Positions 35,662 to 44,273 of a DNA stretch of 64,000 bases are shown here, piece after piece (the first letter of the stretch is position 1; the number at the start of each line of letters is the position of its first letter). This stretch comes from Aidingimonas halophila (lineage in GTDB: Bacteria; Pseudomonadota; Gammaproteobacteria; Pseudomonadales; Halomonadaceae), in the NCBI RefSeq assembly GCF_900106955.1, contig NZ_FNNI01000004.1:62001-126000 (forward strand), written 5' to 3'. Below the pieces are notes generated by a model that saw only the letters and a list, made by a program, of their open reading frames with translations, ran no database searches and had not been told where the DNA came from. A program made the position numbers and the translations under genes.

Positions 35662-36747
35662 TCAGCGTGAATTCGGGCGCAGTGTCGATGTCGCTGCAGC
35701 AGTTTCATTCGTAGAGACGTCGCCCACTGGTCGCTTGGCGCAGTAATCCGGATCCTTGCATTGATGTAGAAGCGTCGGAATGATCTCCCTGTATGCTGCC
35801 CATGTGCTCGGATAGGCGGGCGGTGTATAGGGTTTCAATTCTTCATGCAAGGTCGGCAGGGCATGAAAAGGCACCATCGGATACATGTGATGCTCCAGGT
35901 GGTAATTCATGTTCGAGTAGATGAAACGTAATACCGGATTCATGTAGATGGTTCGGCTGTTGGCGCGGTGGTCGAGTGTATCTTCCTCCAGACCGACATG
36001 TTGGGTGATACCAAGAAGATACGAAAGCCATCCCCCATACATCGTGGGAAGTATTCCGACATACAGTAGCGGTACGATCGAGGAAAGATGAATGGCGTAG
36101 CCAACCATACAAGCATGGATCAAGAGCCAGATACGAGCCGTTAGGAAGATTCTGCCTCTTTCCATCTCGGGGATGAAGGTGGCCTCTTCCGCTGTCAGTC
36201 GGCCGCAGGCGTGATAAAGAAGCCCGTGAATCGCCTTCAGTGTTTGTGGAACCGTCAGCAGTCCCAGCAGCATTTCCCCGAGTTTGGGAGGGCGCTCGGC
36301 GAGTATCTCCGGATCGTGGCCGACGATGATGGTGTCGGTATGGTGTCGGGCATGGCTCCAGCGCCATACTTGCGGTTCTCGCATCATCATGAAGCTGGCT
36401 AACTGATAGACAACATCGTTTAGCCAGCGGGTCTTGAACATGGTGCCGTGACCGCATTCATGCCATCGCGAGTCCGCTGCCGAGCCATACATCACACCAT
36501 ATAGAACAAAGAAGAGCACACTCCAGGCGGTACCCAATGCCAGATAGGCGGCAAGCCCGAGTCCTGCGAGACATGCCAGCCAAAGCAGGTTGAGACGTAT
36601 GCCAGGTCCGTCCTTGCGTCGTATGAGTTGTTTCAGGCGTTTGCGAGGAATGGGGGCTTGATACCATTCTGCGGATATCAATCCTTTTTGAGCTGCTTTC
36701 TCGGCTTCCGGGCCGGTCAAACGATAGTCTCGTGATTGAGGTGACAT
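35662..36747 (-). CDS. mocD: Membrane di-iron hydroxylase/desaturase, MocD-like (copy 1)
   Basis: A 361-aa integral membrane oxygenase of the fatty-acid desaturase/alkane hydroxylase superfamily. Seen: three histidine boxes HECGH (96-100), HARHH (132-136) and HLEHH (283-287) plus His250, with hydrophobic segments around 53-90 and 200-235. Electrons would come from the adjacent Rieske ferredoxin and reductase. In rhizopine catabolism, MocD with MocE and MocF removes an O-methyl group from methyl-scyllo-inosamine; the inositol genes nearby support the same kind of demethylation here. A lipid desaturase remains an alternative. A second copy is at 38393-39469. Confidence 0.82.
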   Translation of the reverse strand: MSPQSRDYRLTGPEAEKAAQKGLISAEWYQAPIPRKRLKQLIRRKDGPGIRLNLLWLACLAGLGLAAYLALGTAWSVLFFVLYGVMYGSAADSRWHECGHGTMFKTRWLNDVVYQLASFMMMREPQVWRWSHARHHTDTIIVGHDPEILAERPPKLGEMLLGLLTVPQTLKAIHGLLYHACGRLTAEEATFIPEMERGRIFLTARIWLLIHACMVGYAIHLSSIVPLLYVGILPTMYGGWLSYLLGITQHVGLEEDTLDHRANSRTIYMNPVLRFIYSNMNYHLEHHMYPMVPFHALPTLHEELKPYTPPAYPSTWAAYREIIPTLLHQCKDPDYCAKRPVGDVSTNETAAATSTLRPNSR

Positions 36748-36767
36748 GATTTGACCTCCAGGATACG

Positions 36768-38012
36768 TCAGGCTTTTAGCATCGGTTTGAGTTTGACAGT
36801 CGGGTCGGCTAGGCCAGCAGGGTCCAGTGGACCGCCATTATTGATGAGTTGCGCACTGATCTTGATGTCTTTGCTGATTCGGTTTCCGGGGCCGAAGCCA
36901 CTGACGCCAACCAGGCGTGCAGAGGCATCGAGATGGAACAGGAGTATGTGATCATCATCATGTGGACGAACGATGGTGTGTGCTGCCGCCGATGGATTGC
37001 CGATGAGTTGCAGGCTGGCATCGTACTGGTCCGACCAGAAGGCAGGAAGTGACTGAAAGGGCGTAGGGTCGCCGAGGAGATGATGGGCAACATGACGTGC
37101 TTGATCCTCGGCGTTGCGCCAGGTTTCTTGACGGCACCAGCTAGCCGTCATGGGGCTGCGATGTTCACATACATCGCCGATGGCGTAGATAGCCGGGTCG
37201 TTGGTCTGTAAATGCGCATTGACCCGAATGCCATTGCCGGTGTCGAGTCCCGATGTCTCGGCCAAGGCGGTATTGGGTATGATACCAATGCCCACGACTA
37301 CTCGATCGCAGGACAGGATTTCCCCACTTTCCAGTACCACTGCTTCTACCTTGTCTGTCCCCTCGAGTCGCTGGATACGACATTCCAGGCGGATATCGAC
37401 ACCGTTATGGCGATGAAGGTCATGCAGGTAGTGCGAGATCGGAGTCGGCAGAACCCGGGCGGCCAGTCGATCTGTCGCCTCGAGAACGCTGACCTCACAT
37501 CCCATCTGGCGGGCGCTCGAAGCGACTTCCAGACCGATGAAACCACCGCCGATCACAACACAGTGCCGAGCATCGAGCAGTGACGCACGAAGTGCAGTGG
37601 CATCTTTCAGCGTGCGCAGATAATGAACCCCTTCGAGGTCGTTACCGGGAATTGTCAGTTGCCGTACCTGACCGCCGGTTGCAAGGATCAATGCCTGATA
37701 GTCGACGATACTGCCGTCGGAAAGCTTCAATGTTCGTTTGTCGCGGTCTAGACGGACGGCACTGCACTCCAAGTGCAAGTCAATATCCAGTCCGGTGTAA
37801 TCGGCGCGCTTGTCCAGATAGCAATCCGGCGCCTCGGCAGCGCCGAGCAAGAGCTGTTTGGAGAGCGGTGGTCGCTCGTAGGGAACATAAGACTCTTCGC
37901 CGATCAGCACCAGGGGACCTCGATAGCCCTGCTCTCGTAGTGCCAGCGCGGTCCGCCCACCGCTATGGCCCGCCCCAACGATCGCGACGGGTCCAGTGAT
38001 CTGTCCACTCAT
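36768..38012 (-). CDS. mocF: Ferredoxin-NAD(P)H reductase of the oxygenase system, MocF-like
   Basis: A 414-aa FAD enzyme of the rhodocoxin/putidaredoxin-reductase class that feeds electrons from NAD(P)H to a small ferredoxin. Seen: FAD motif AIVGAGHSGGRTAL (about 9-22), NADH motif VVIGGGFIGLEVA (about 153-165), and the FAD-binding AIGDVCEH near residue 270. ATG at 38012 follows GGGAG by about 9 bases; the additional reading to 38120 is not protein-like. It lies 19 bases downstream of the Rieske ferredoxin gene and 20 bases before hydroxylase copy 1, so all are one operon. Confidence 0.88.
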   Translation of the reverse strand: MSGQITGPVAIVGAGHSGGRTALALREQGYRGPLVLIGEESYVPYERPPLSKQLLLGAAEAPDCYLDKRADYTGLDIDLHLECSAVRLDRDKRTLKLSDGSIVDYQALILATGGQVRQLTIPGNDLEGVHYLRTLKDATALRASLLDARHCVVIGGGFIGLEVASSARQMGCEVSVLEATDRLAARVLPTPISHYLHDLHRHNGVDIRLECRIQRLEGTDKVEAVVLESGEILSCDRVVVGIGIIPNTALAETSGLDTGNGIRVNAHLQTNDPAIYAIGDVCEHRSPMTASWCRQETWRNAEDQARHVAHHLLGDPTPFQSLPAFWSDQYDASLQLIGNPSAAAHTIVRPHDDDHILLFHLDASARLVGVSGFGPGNRISKDIKISAQLINNGGPLDPAGLADPTVKLKPMLKA

Positions 38013-38031
38013 GACTGTTATCTCCCGGCGG

Positions 38032-38349
38032 TTAGCCCAGCTTGAGATAGACCTTGTCGTCCTCAAGCTTGATCGGATAGGTATTGAGGTTGACGCATAC
38101 CGGTGCCCCTTTGGCATCACCGGTTCGGTAGTCGAATCGACCGTTGTGCTTGGGGCACTCGATGATGTTGTCCATTACCAGGCCGTCCGCCAGGTGGACT
38201 TGCTCATGGGTACAGAGACCATCGGTGGCGAAGTACTCGTCATCGGCAGAACGATAGATCGCGAAGGTGCGGTCGCCATGATCGAAGCGAATGACATCTT
38301 CCTCCTCGATATCATCGGCATCACAGACTTCTACCCATTGTTCACTCAT
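38032..38349 (-). CDS. mocE: Rieske-type [2Fe-2S] ferredoxin, MocE-like
   Basis: A 105-aa soluble electron carrier. Seen: cluster ligands Cys46 and His48 in CTHEQVHLADG and Cys65 and His68 in CPKHNGRFD; the spacing fits Rieske ferredoxins of the MocE/BphA3 class. The LADGLVMDNIIECPKHNGRFD region matches MocE type. It would pass electrons from the reductase to one or both membrane hydroxylases flanking it. Confidence 0.9.
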   Translation of the reverse strand: MSEQWVEVCDADDIEEEDVIRFDHGDRTFAIYRSADDEYFATDGLCTHEQVHLADGLVMDNIIECPKHNGRFDYRTGDAKGAPVCVNLNTYPIKLEDDKVYLKLG

Positions 38350-38392
38350 GATTTATGCTCCATTGGCGTTTGTTGTGGTTGACTGGGAATGC

Positions 38393-39469
38393 TCATGCCG
38401 TTGCTGTCGACCGAGAGCCGTTTGGATACCGTGGCGTGTCTTTCGCCTTCTCGGGCAAGTGTCGTTCGACGAAATAACCGGGATCCTTGCGTTGTCGCAG
38501 AACGCCGGGAATGATTTCCCGATAAGCTGCCCACAGGCTAGGGTAAGGCGATGGACACTGATTCTTGATATGGTCATGCAGACGCGGTAAGTGGTAGAAG
38601 GGAACCATCGGAAACATGTGATGTTCGACGTGATAGTTCATGTTCATGTACAGGAAGTTGAAGATCGGGTTCATCTTCACCGTGCGGGTATTGAGGCGGT
38701 GATCCAGTACGTTCTCGGCGAGCGCCGTATGCTGGGTCAGATTGAAAAGCTGGCTGAGTGGGCCGCCATAAAAACGTGGTAGAACAATGAACAGCGCTGG
38801 CAGGATGCTGCCGATCGCAAGGCACCAGCCAACGGTCCCCAGAATGATGGTGACATAGATTCGACAAGTCCAAATTACCTTGGGCCGCTCCGATTCGGGA
38901 ACGAACGTCATGTCCTCCTTGGTTAGATGACCGGCGGCGTGACGGAAGATGCGCTTGAGCTCAACCCAGCCGGAGGCGATGTAGCAAAGATCCAGGAGCA
39001 TCTTCGCCAGGTTGGGGGGACGTGGCACGGCGATTTCCCTGTCGCTTCCCAGAATCAACGTGTCGGTGTGGTGCCGTGCGTGGCTCCATCGCCAGAAATT
39101 GGCTTCATGCAGGGTCATGAATGCAGTGAGATGGTACAACGCGGTATTGAGCCAACCCGTACGGAAAGGTGTGCCATGCGACAGTTCGTGAGCACGGTGG
39201 TCCGAGGCAGCATAAAGCATGCCATAGATGGTGAAAGCGGGAATGCACCATAGCGTGCCCCAGGCCAGGAATGCGACGCTGCCGGATATAATGAGCAGCA
39301 GTAACCACAGACCGAAATGGGCAAGTGGTGCTTGATTTTCGCGCTTCATTAATCGCTTCAGGGTCTTACGGTCGATTTTGCAGGCATGCCAATCGGCTGA
39401 GGCCAGACCGACTTGCTGTGCCTGTTGCAGGGTCGATGCATCAATGCGGTAATCGCGTTGTTGGGCCAT
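38393..39469 (-). CDS. mocD: Membrane di-iron hydroxylase/desaturase, MocD-like (copy 2)
   Basis: A 358-aa paralogue of the 35662-36747 protein with the same architecture. Seen: HELSH (94-98), HARHH (130-134), the downstream TQHTALAENVLDHR and a final HVEHHMFP box. It keeps the paralogue's N-terminal layout (QRDYRID..., WHACKIDRKTLKRLMKRE) and C-terminal SLWAAYREIIPGVL. First gene of the operon, so it is probably most strongly expressed. Two oxygenases sharing one reductase and one ferredoxin suggest different substrates or methoxy positions. No residue in the His boxes appears missing. Confidence 0.82.
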   Translation of the reverse strand: MAQQRDYRIDASTLQQAQQVGLASADWHACKIDRKTLKRLMKRENQAPLAHFGLWLLLLIISGSVAFLAWGTLWCIPAFTIYGMLYAASDHRAHELSHGTPFRTGWLNTALYHLTAFMTLHEANFWRWSHARHHTDTLILGSDREIAVPRPPNLAKMLLDLCYIASGWVELKRIFRHAAGHLTKEDMTFVPESERPKVIWTCRIYVTIILGTVGWCLAIGSILPALFIVLPRFYGGPLSQLFNLTQHTALAENVLDHRLNTRTVKMNPIFNFLYMNMNYHVEHHMFPMVPFYHLPRLHDHIKNQCPSPYPSLWAAYREIIPGVLRQRKDPGYFVERHLPEKAKDTPRYPNGSRSTATA

Positions 39470-39580
39470 AACTGACGACTCCCGTTGCCTGAGTTGTTAT
39501 GTTGGGATATTAAGAAGATGATGTTTTGATAGATTTATGATAAGATTTTATCTTGTAGCTATCATTGTAGGCGAGGTTCT
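39470..39580. promoter_or_regulatory. AT-rich divergent promoter region between mocD copy 2 and the LacI gene
   Basis: This 111-bp gap is far more AT-rich than its surroundings. It contains AAGAT-TTT-ATCTT (arms 39542-39546 and 39550-39554), an operator-like inverted repeat about 26 bases before the regulator start. Autoregulation and control of the divergent oxygenase operon by the adjacent LacI protein is the simplest reading, though classic LacI sites have a central CG. Confidence 0.45.
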
Positions 39581-40615
39581 ATGATGCCGACAGCGCTGTC
39601 ATCTCCAACTATGGTCGATGTTGCCAAGGCAGCAGGGGTCGGTGTGGCAACGGTGGATCGTGTCTTTAGTGGTCGGGCAAAAGTGCGCCCACAAACGTCG
39701 GAAAGAGTGCTAAAAGCGGCGAGAGAACTTGGTTATGAGCGTTTTGAGGCTCATCCTGAAAAGCGATATACAGGACAGGCGAAACGTTTGGGTTTTGTGT
39801 TGTTGAAGCGATCAACACCGTTTTACCGCTTTCTCGCCGAAGTCTTGATAGATTCATCAAGAAATTATCATGAAAAAGTTGTGCCGGTTGTCGAATATCT
39901 CGATCATCTGGAACCCGACCATGTGGCATCGACACTACGTCGCCTGGGAGAGACCGTTGATGCTGTCGGCGTCGTCTCCACGGACCATCCGATTGTCGCT
40001 CAAGTCATCGAAAAACTTCATGGCAAGGGGGTTCCTACTTTTGCCTTGGTGTCTGACCTTTCGGCCAGCGGCTATTGTGCCGGGTATGTCGGGGTCGATT
40101 GTCGCAAGGCGGGACGAACGGCGGCTTGGGCGATTGCTCGAATGGCCAGGCCGGGTCCCGTGGGGATCGTGACCGGCAGCCACCGTTACGTGTGCCAGGA
40201 GCTCTTCGAGATCAGTTTTCGCTCCTATTTCCGTGAAAAGGCGTCCGATTTTCAGGTCGTTGAGCCTCTGTTCAGTCAGGAGGAACCGAGCATTGCGGCA
40301 CAAGCGGTCAGACGGTTACTGGAAGACCAACCCAATCTAGCAGGGCTGTATGTTGCCGGTGGTGGCATCGAGGGGATCCTGGAGGTACTGCGAGAGCATC
40401 GACCCTCTGGGATGGTCACGGTCTGTCATGACCTGACCTCCACGACCCGTGCTGCCTTGATCGATGGCACGGTGGATCTGGTGCTGTCGCTTCCCCGGCA
40501 GGAGTTTGCTCAGCATGTCGTACATGCCATGATGCAGCGGCTGGCGCATGGCGATGCCAGTGGGCCCTTTCAGGTCCACTTGCCTAGTGAGATTCACACG
40601 CCAGAGAGTGTCTGA
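39581..40615 (+). CDS. LacI-family transcriptional regulator of the oxygenase/inositol region
   Basis: A 344-aa repressor. Seen: N-terminal LacI helix-turn-helix and hinge (MVDVAKAAGVGVATVDRVFSGRAKVRPQTSERVLKAARELGYERFEA), and a periplasmic-binding-like effector domain from about 68 (LGFVLLKRSTPFYRFL, TFALVSDLSASG, GLYVAGGGIEGILEVL). Codon use in the N-terminal third is more AT-rich than that of nearby genes. It sits between the divergent oxygenase operon and the convergent receptor gene. Its effector is probably an inositol derivative; that is inference. Confidence 0.88.
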   Translation: MMPTALSSPTMVDVAKAAGVGVATVDRVFSGRAKVRPQTSERVLKAARELGYERFEAHPEKRYTGQAKRLGFVLLKRSTPFYRFLAEVLIDSSRNYHEKVVPVVEYLDHLEPDHVASTLRRLGETVDAVGVVSTDHPIVAQVIEKLHGKGVPTFALVSDLSASGYCAGYVGVDCRKAGRTAAWAIARMARPGPVGIVTGSHRYVCQELFEISFRSYFREKASDFQVVEPLFSQEEPSIAAQAVRRLLEDQPNLAGLYVAGGGIEGILEVLREHRPSGMVTVCHDLTSTTRAALIDGTVDLVLSLPRQEFAQHVVHAMMQRLAHGDASGPFQVHLPSEIHTPESV

Positions 40616-40636
40616 TGAAGTCGTTCGTCGCTAACC

Positions 40637-40672
40637 AGCCCGGTCGAGGTTGGAAACCGGGGCGACCGGGCT
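40637..40672. terminator. Bidirectional terminator hairpin between LacI and receptor genes
   Basis: AGCCCGGTCG (40637-40646) and CGACCGGGCT (40663-40672) form a perfect 10-bp stem with an inner GGTT/AACC helix in the loop, between convergent genes. No strong T-run. Confidence 0.65.
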
Positions 40673-40686
40673 CGGATGGTCAGGCG

Positions 40687-41643
40687 TTAACGGTAGCCCT
40701 TTTCCGTCAGTTCGATGACTCTCTCAGCGTTTTTTTCCGTGACGAAGTTAGGACCGGTCTGAATATCCGTGGTCGGCATCAGGCCGTAACGGTCATAAAG
40801 CGATAGCATGACGATTGGCAGGAAGCCTTGTAGGTACTGTTGCTGGTCGATCGCAAACAGCATTTCACCGTCGCGAACGGCCTCAAGGGTTTCTGGTGCC
40901 AGGTCGAAGGTCGCGAAAGTGATCTGATCCAGCGCGCCCTCTTCACGAAATGCCTTGAGAAGAGGAACGGTCGACAGTGACCCCAGACTCAGCACGCCAT
41001 CGGTATCCGAATTGCTGTTCAGGTAAGCGAATACGGCGTTGCGGATCTCGATGGGATCTTGAGTGGTGGAAAGTTGCTCGCTTTCGCCATCAAACGCATC
41101 GTCGAAGCCGCTACAGCGTTGGTCAAGTTGGATCTGCCCCGGCGCGAAGTTGACGCAGACCGGGTTCTCGACACCTGCTTCGCGCATCCGTTCACCTGCC
41201 TGGTAACCGGATTCATATTCGCTCTGGCCGACATAGGCTTCTGTACCGAGTTCGCCGCTGACTTCTCCGCCGGAGTTCAGCGCAACCACTGGAATGCCCG
41301 AGTCGATGGCATCCTGTATGGGCTCTTCGAAGGCACTCGGGTCGGGAATTGTCAGAGCAATGCCGTCTGGTTTGGAGGCCACTGCCTGCTCGATCATCTG
41401 CTGCATCTTGGCGGTGTCGTATTGTGCCGGTGAACGATAGCGGACATCGACATCCATTGCCTCGCCGGCATTCTCGAAACCACGCTTGAGGACATTACCG
41501 AAGGGGTCGGCGGCAACGATATGCGTGATAGCGATGATCTCCATCTGATTGTCTTCGTCGTCCTGAGCGAAAGTGGTGTTGTTGATTGCCAGGGCGAGAG
41601 AGCCGACCAGCAGACCGGTCGTGAGCTTGAGCGTCTTGTTCAT
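40687..41643 (-). CDS. Sugar/inositol ABC transporter receptor (rhizopine/ribose family), orphan copy
   Basis: A 318-aa periplasmic binding protein, type I ribose-like fold. Seen: signal peptide ending TTFAQDD, then IIAITHIVAADPFGNVLKRGFENAG, YDTAKMQQMIEQAVASKPDGIAL, VALNSGGEVSGELGTEAYVGQ and FAIDQQQYLQGFLPIVML. It is collinear with the second receptor at 54378-55319, so the two are paralogues. No permease or ATPase follows it, so it must share the transporter at 52331-54327 or one outside the window. It may recognise the substituted inositol handled by the MocDEF-like system. Last gene of the minus-strand inositol run. Confidence 0.87.
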   Translation of the reverse strand: MNKTLKLTTGLLVGSLALAINNTTFAQDDEDNQMEIIAITHIVAADPFGNVLKRGFENAGEAMDVDVRYRSPAQYDTAKMQQMIEQAVASKPDGIALTIPDPSAFEEPIQDAIDSGIPVVALNSGGEVSGELGTEAYVGQSEYESGYQAGERMREAGVENPVCVNFAPGQIQLDQRCSGFDDAFDGESEQLSTTQDPIEIRNAVFAYLNSNSDTDGVLSLGSLSTVPLLKAFREEGALDQITFATFDLAPETLEAVRDGEMLFAIDQQQYLQGFLPIVMLSLYDRYGLMPTTDIQTGPNFVTEKNAERVIELTEKGYR

Positions 41644-41683
41644 GATGAATCCTCTACTTGTTGTTGGTGTCGGGGTCTGAAAA

Positions 41684-42673
41684 TCAACTGACGTTGATCA
41701 TCTTGCCGGTAGCCAGGGACTCATAGGCGGCTTCCGCCAGTGCCAGTGCGCGTTCTCCATCCCAGCCATGCACTGCCGGTGGTTCCTGGCCTTCACATGC
41801 GTTCAGGAATCGGTCCCATTCGATCCGGTACGATTCGGGATAGCGGTCCATGTAGAAGTCTTTGGGTTTTTGCTTGATCACCCCCTCTTGAGTTGATTTC
41901 ACCAGTGTCGACTTGGGCACGTTCTCCACGGCCAGCATGCCGTCACTGCCGTGAGCTTCGACGCGTTGATCGTAGCCATAAACGGCACGCCGGCTGTTGG
42001 TGATGACGGCGAGACGGCCACTGGCGCATCGCAATGTCACGACCGCTGTGTCGATATCGCCGATATCACGGATGGCATCACTGGTCAGTGCGCTGGCCAC
42101 ACCATGGACGGTCACGGGCTCCTCACCGAGTATCCAGCGCGCTAGATCGAAGTCGTGGATAGTCATGTCGCGCCACATACCGCCCGAAATCTTGAGATAT
42201 TCGATAGGCAGGGCACCCGGATCCCGGGAGCAGATGGTGAGTAACTCCAGATTGCCGATCTCACCGGAATCCAGGCTCGATTTTAGATGCGCCATGTTGG
42301 GATCGAAGCGTCGATTGAAACCGATGAACAACAGGGCCTCGTACCGCTTCACGGTTTCCAGGCAGGACAGCACGCGTTCATAGGCTAGATCGATCGGTTT
42401 CTCGCAAAAGATTCGCTTGCCGGCGTGGGCAGCCCGTTCAATCAAGTCGGCGTGCGTGCTGGTGGCTGAAGTGATGACCACAGCATCGATATCCGGATCG
42501 CCAAGTGCTGATTCCAGAGAGCTGGACCGGGCGCCATATGCGGCTGCGAGCGACTCACCATTGGCCGGGTCGATGTCGACTACGTTGACCAGCCTGCTTC
42601 GCGGGTGTGCGGCAATATTGGCGGCATGCAGCTTGCCGATGTTGCCGGCACCTATCAGAGTGATGTTTTGCAT
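41684..42673 (-). CDS. iolG: Inositol 2-dehydrogenase (Gfo/Idh/MocA family)
   Basis: A 329-aa NAD-dependent dehydrogenase that oxidises myo-inositol (or an isomer) to a 2-keto-inositol. Seen: nucleotide motif LIGAGNIGKLHAANI (about 6-20), the catalytic-site EKP at 91-93, and the Asp-x-x-x-His type motif in MTIHDFDLARWILGEEPV. It closely parallels the gene at 56429-57424. Located directly after iolA in the minus-strand run. Confidence 0.9.
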   Translation of the reverse strand: MQNITLIGAGNIGKLHAANIAAHPRSRLVNVVDIDPANGESLAAAYGARSSSLESALGDPDIDAVVITSATSTHADLIERAAHAGKRIFCEKPIDLAYERVLSCLETVKRYEALLFIGFNRRFDPNMAHLKSSLDSGEIGNLELLTICSRDPGALPIEYLKISGGMWRDMTIHDFDLARWILGEEPVTVHGVASALTSDAIRDIGDIDTAVVTLRCASGRLAVITNSRRAVYGYDQRVEAHGSDGMLAVENVPKSTLVKSTQEGVIKQKPKDFYMDRYPESYRIEWDRFLNACEGQEPPAVHGWDGERALALAEAAYESLATGKMINVS

Positions 42674-42715
42674 ATCAATTTTTCCCTGCTCAATAGGCCG
42701 AAGTGACCCGTTCGC

Positions 42716-44218
42716 TCAGTGAGTCGGCATCGTGAAGTGATTGGTCTCTTCACGGATGCCACTCGGCCAGCGTTGGGTGATGGTCTTCATGCGGGTGTAG
42801 AAGCGCACGCCATCGGGACCGTGCATGTGCAACGGGCCGAACAGCGAGCGCTTCCAGCCACCAAAGCTGTGGAAGGCCATGGGTACCGGAATCGGTACGT
42901 TGACGCCGACCATGCCCACCTGGATCTGCTCGCAGAACTGGCGTGCGGCGTCGCCGTCGCGAGTAAAAATGGCTGTGCCGTTGCCGAACTCATGGTCGTT
43001 GATCATCTTGACCGCGTCGTCGTAGCTGTCGGCTCGGGCGATGACCAGCACCGGGCCGAAGATCTCCTCGCTGTGAATGCGCATGCCCGGCTTGACGTGG
43101 TCGAACAGTGAGCCGCCGAGGAAGAAACCGCTAGCGACGTCCTCTATCACGGTCTCGCGACCGTCCACCACCAGTTCGGCCCCCTCGTCCACGCCGGTCT
43201 GGATATAGCTTCTGACTTTTTCCAGGTGCTCCCTGGTGACCAGCGGGCCCATATCGTTGTCGGGACCGTCGACGATCCCCGGGCCGACGCGCAGCTTGGC
43301 AAGCTCGGCGACGAGCTTCTCGCGCAGGCGCTCGGCGGTTTCCTGGCCAACCGGCACCGCCACCGAGATGGCCATGCAGCGTTCGCCGGCCGAACCGTAA
43401 GCGGCCCCCATCAGGGCATCCACCGCCTGGTCGAGGTCGGCGTCGGGCATGATCACCATGTGATTCTTGGCGCCGCCCAGGGCCTGAACCCGTTTGCCGT
43501 GAGCGGATGCGGTGGCATAGATGGTCTCGGCGATCGGCGTCGAGCCGACGAAGCTCACCGCCTGGACGCGCTCGTCGGTAAGCAGCACATCCACCGCTTC
43601 CTTGTCGCCGTTGACCACATTGAACACACCGTCGGGCAGACCAGCTTCGGTGAGCAGTTCGGCCAGGCGAAGTGGCGTGGACGGGTCCTTCTCGGAGGGC
43701 TTCATGACGAAAGTGTTGCCACAGGCCAGCGCGATGGGGAACATCCACATCGGCACCATGGCTGGGAAGTTGAATGGCGAGATACCGGCACACACACCGA
43801 GTGGCTGCATCATGGAGTAGCTGTCGACGCCTGTACCGACGTTCATGGAGTGCTCGCCCTTCTGCAGGTGCGGGATACCGCAAGCGAATTCGACGACTTC
43901 CAGACCGCGGGTGACTTCGCCCTTGGCGTCGGAGAACACCTTGCCGTGCTCGCGGGAGATCAGTTGCGCCAGCTCGTCGGCGCGCTCCTCGACCAGCGCT
44001 TTGAACTTGAACAGGATGCGCGAGCGCTTGAGCGGCGTGACTTTGGACCACGAGGCGAAAGTCTCATCGGCGATGCGCACGGCTTCACGGGTTTCGTCGG
44101 CGGTGGCCAGGGCGACCTGGGCGCTCTGTTCGCCGGTAGCGGGGTTGTAGACCGGAGCGAAGCGTTCGCTACGGCCCTCGATGCTGTTGCCGTTGAGATA
44201 ATGATGGATCTGGTTCAT
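42716..44218 (-). CDS. iolA: Methylmalonate/malonate-semialdehyde dehydrogenase (CoA-acylating)
   Basis: A 500-aa CoA-dependent aldehyde dehydrogenase, last step of inositol catabolism, converting malonate semialdehyde to acetyl-CoA and CO2. Seen: KAFVEERADELAQLISREHGKV-type helix, SPFNFPAMVPMWMFPIALACGN, GSTPIAETIYATAS, the catalytic Cys in GSAGERCMAIS, and EEIFGPVLVI. The ATG at 44218 begins MNQIHHYLNG; a further Met at 44341 lies in the upstream iolE gene. Valine breakdown (mmsA) is another role of the family, but the neighbours are inositol genes. Confidence 0.93.
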   Translation of the reverse strand: MNQIHHYLNGNSIEGRSERFAPVYNPATGEQSAQVALATADETREAVRIADETFASWSKVTPLKRSRILFKFKALVEERADELAQLISREHGKVFSDAKGEVTRGLEVVEFACGIPHLQKGEHSMNVGTGVDSYSMMQPLGVCAGISPFNFPAMVPMWMFPIALACGNTFVMKPSEKDPSTPLRLAELLTEAGLPDGVFNVVNGDKEAVDVLLTDERVQAVSFVGSTPIAETIYATASAHGKRVQALGGAKNHMVIMPDADLDQAVDALMGAAYGSAGERCMAISVAVPVGQETAERLREKLVAELAKLRVGPGIVDGPDNDMGPLVTREHLEKVRSYIQTGVDEGAELVVDGRETVIEDVASGFFLGGSLFDHVKPGMRIHSEEIFGPVLVIARADSYDDAVKMINDHEFGNGTAIFTRDGDAARQFCEQIQVGMVGVNVPIPVPMAFHSFGGWKRSLFGPLHMHGPDGVRFYTRMKTITQRWPSGIREETNHFTMPTH

Positions 44219-44273
44219 GGGATAACCTTCGATGCTTCCGGTTGAAGATTGGGGACTCGGTTCCCAGGGCGCG

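Noticed and set aside
34242-35708. 488-codon open frame on the minus strand opposite nspC
   Set aside because: It is antisense to a gene with clear family motifs; long antisense frames are expected in GC-rich coding DNA. Its translation has no recognisable domain or ribosome site.
35662-39469. Interpretation as an alkane hydroxylase (AlkB) operon
   Set aside because: AlkB uses rubredoxin and has different His-box spacing; here a Rieske ferredoxin and reductase are present and inositol genes are adjacent. A lipid-desaturase role is kept as an alternative.
43226-44245. 339-codon open frame on the plus strand opposite iolA, and a 306-codon minus-strand frame inside iolA
   Set aside because: Both are frame shadows of a strongly supported aldehyde dehydrogenase; the translated sequences are repetitive in Gly, Arg and His without structure.
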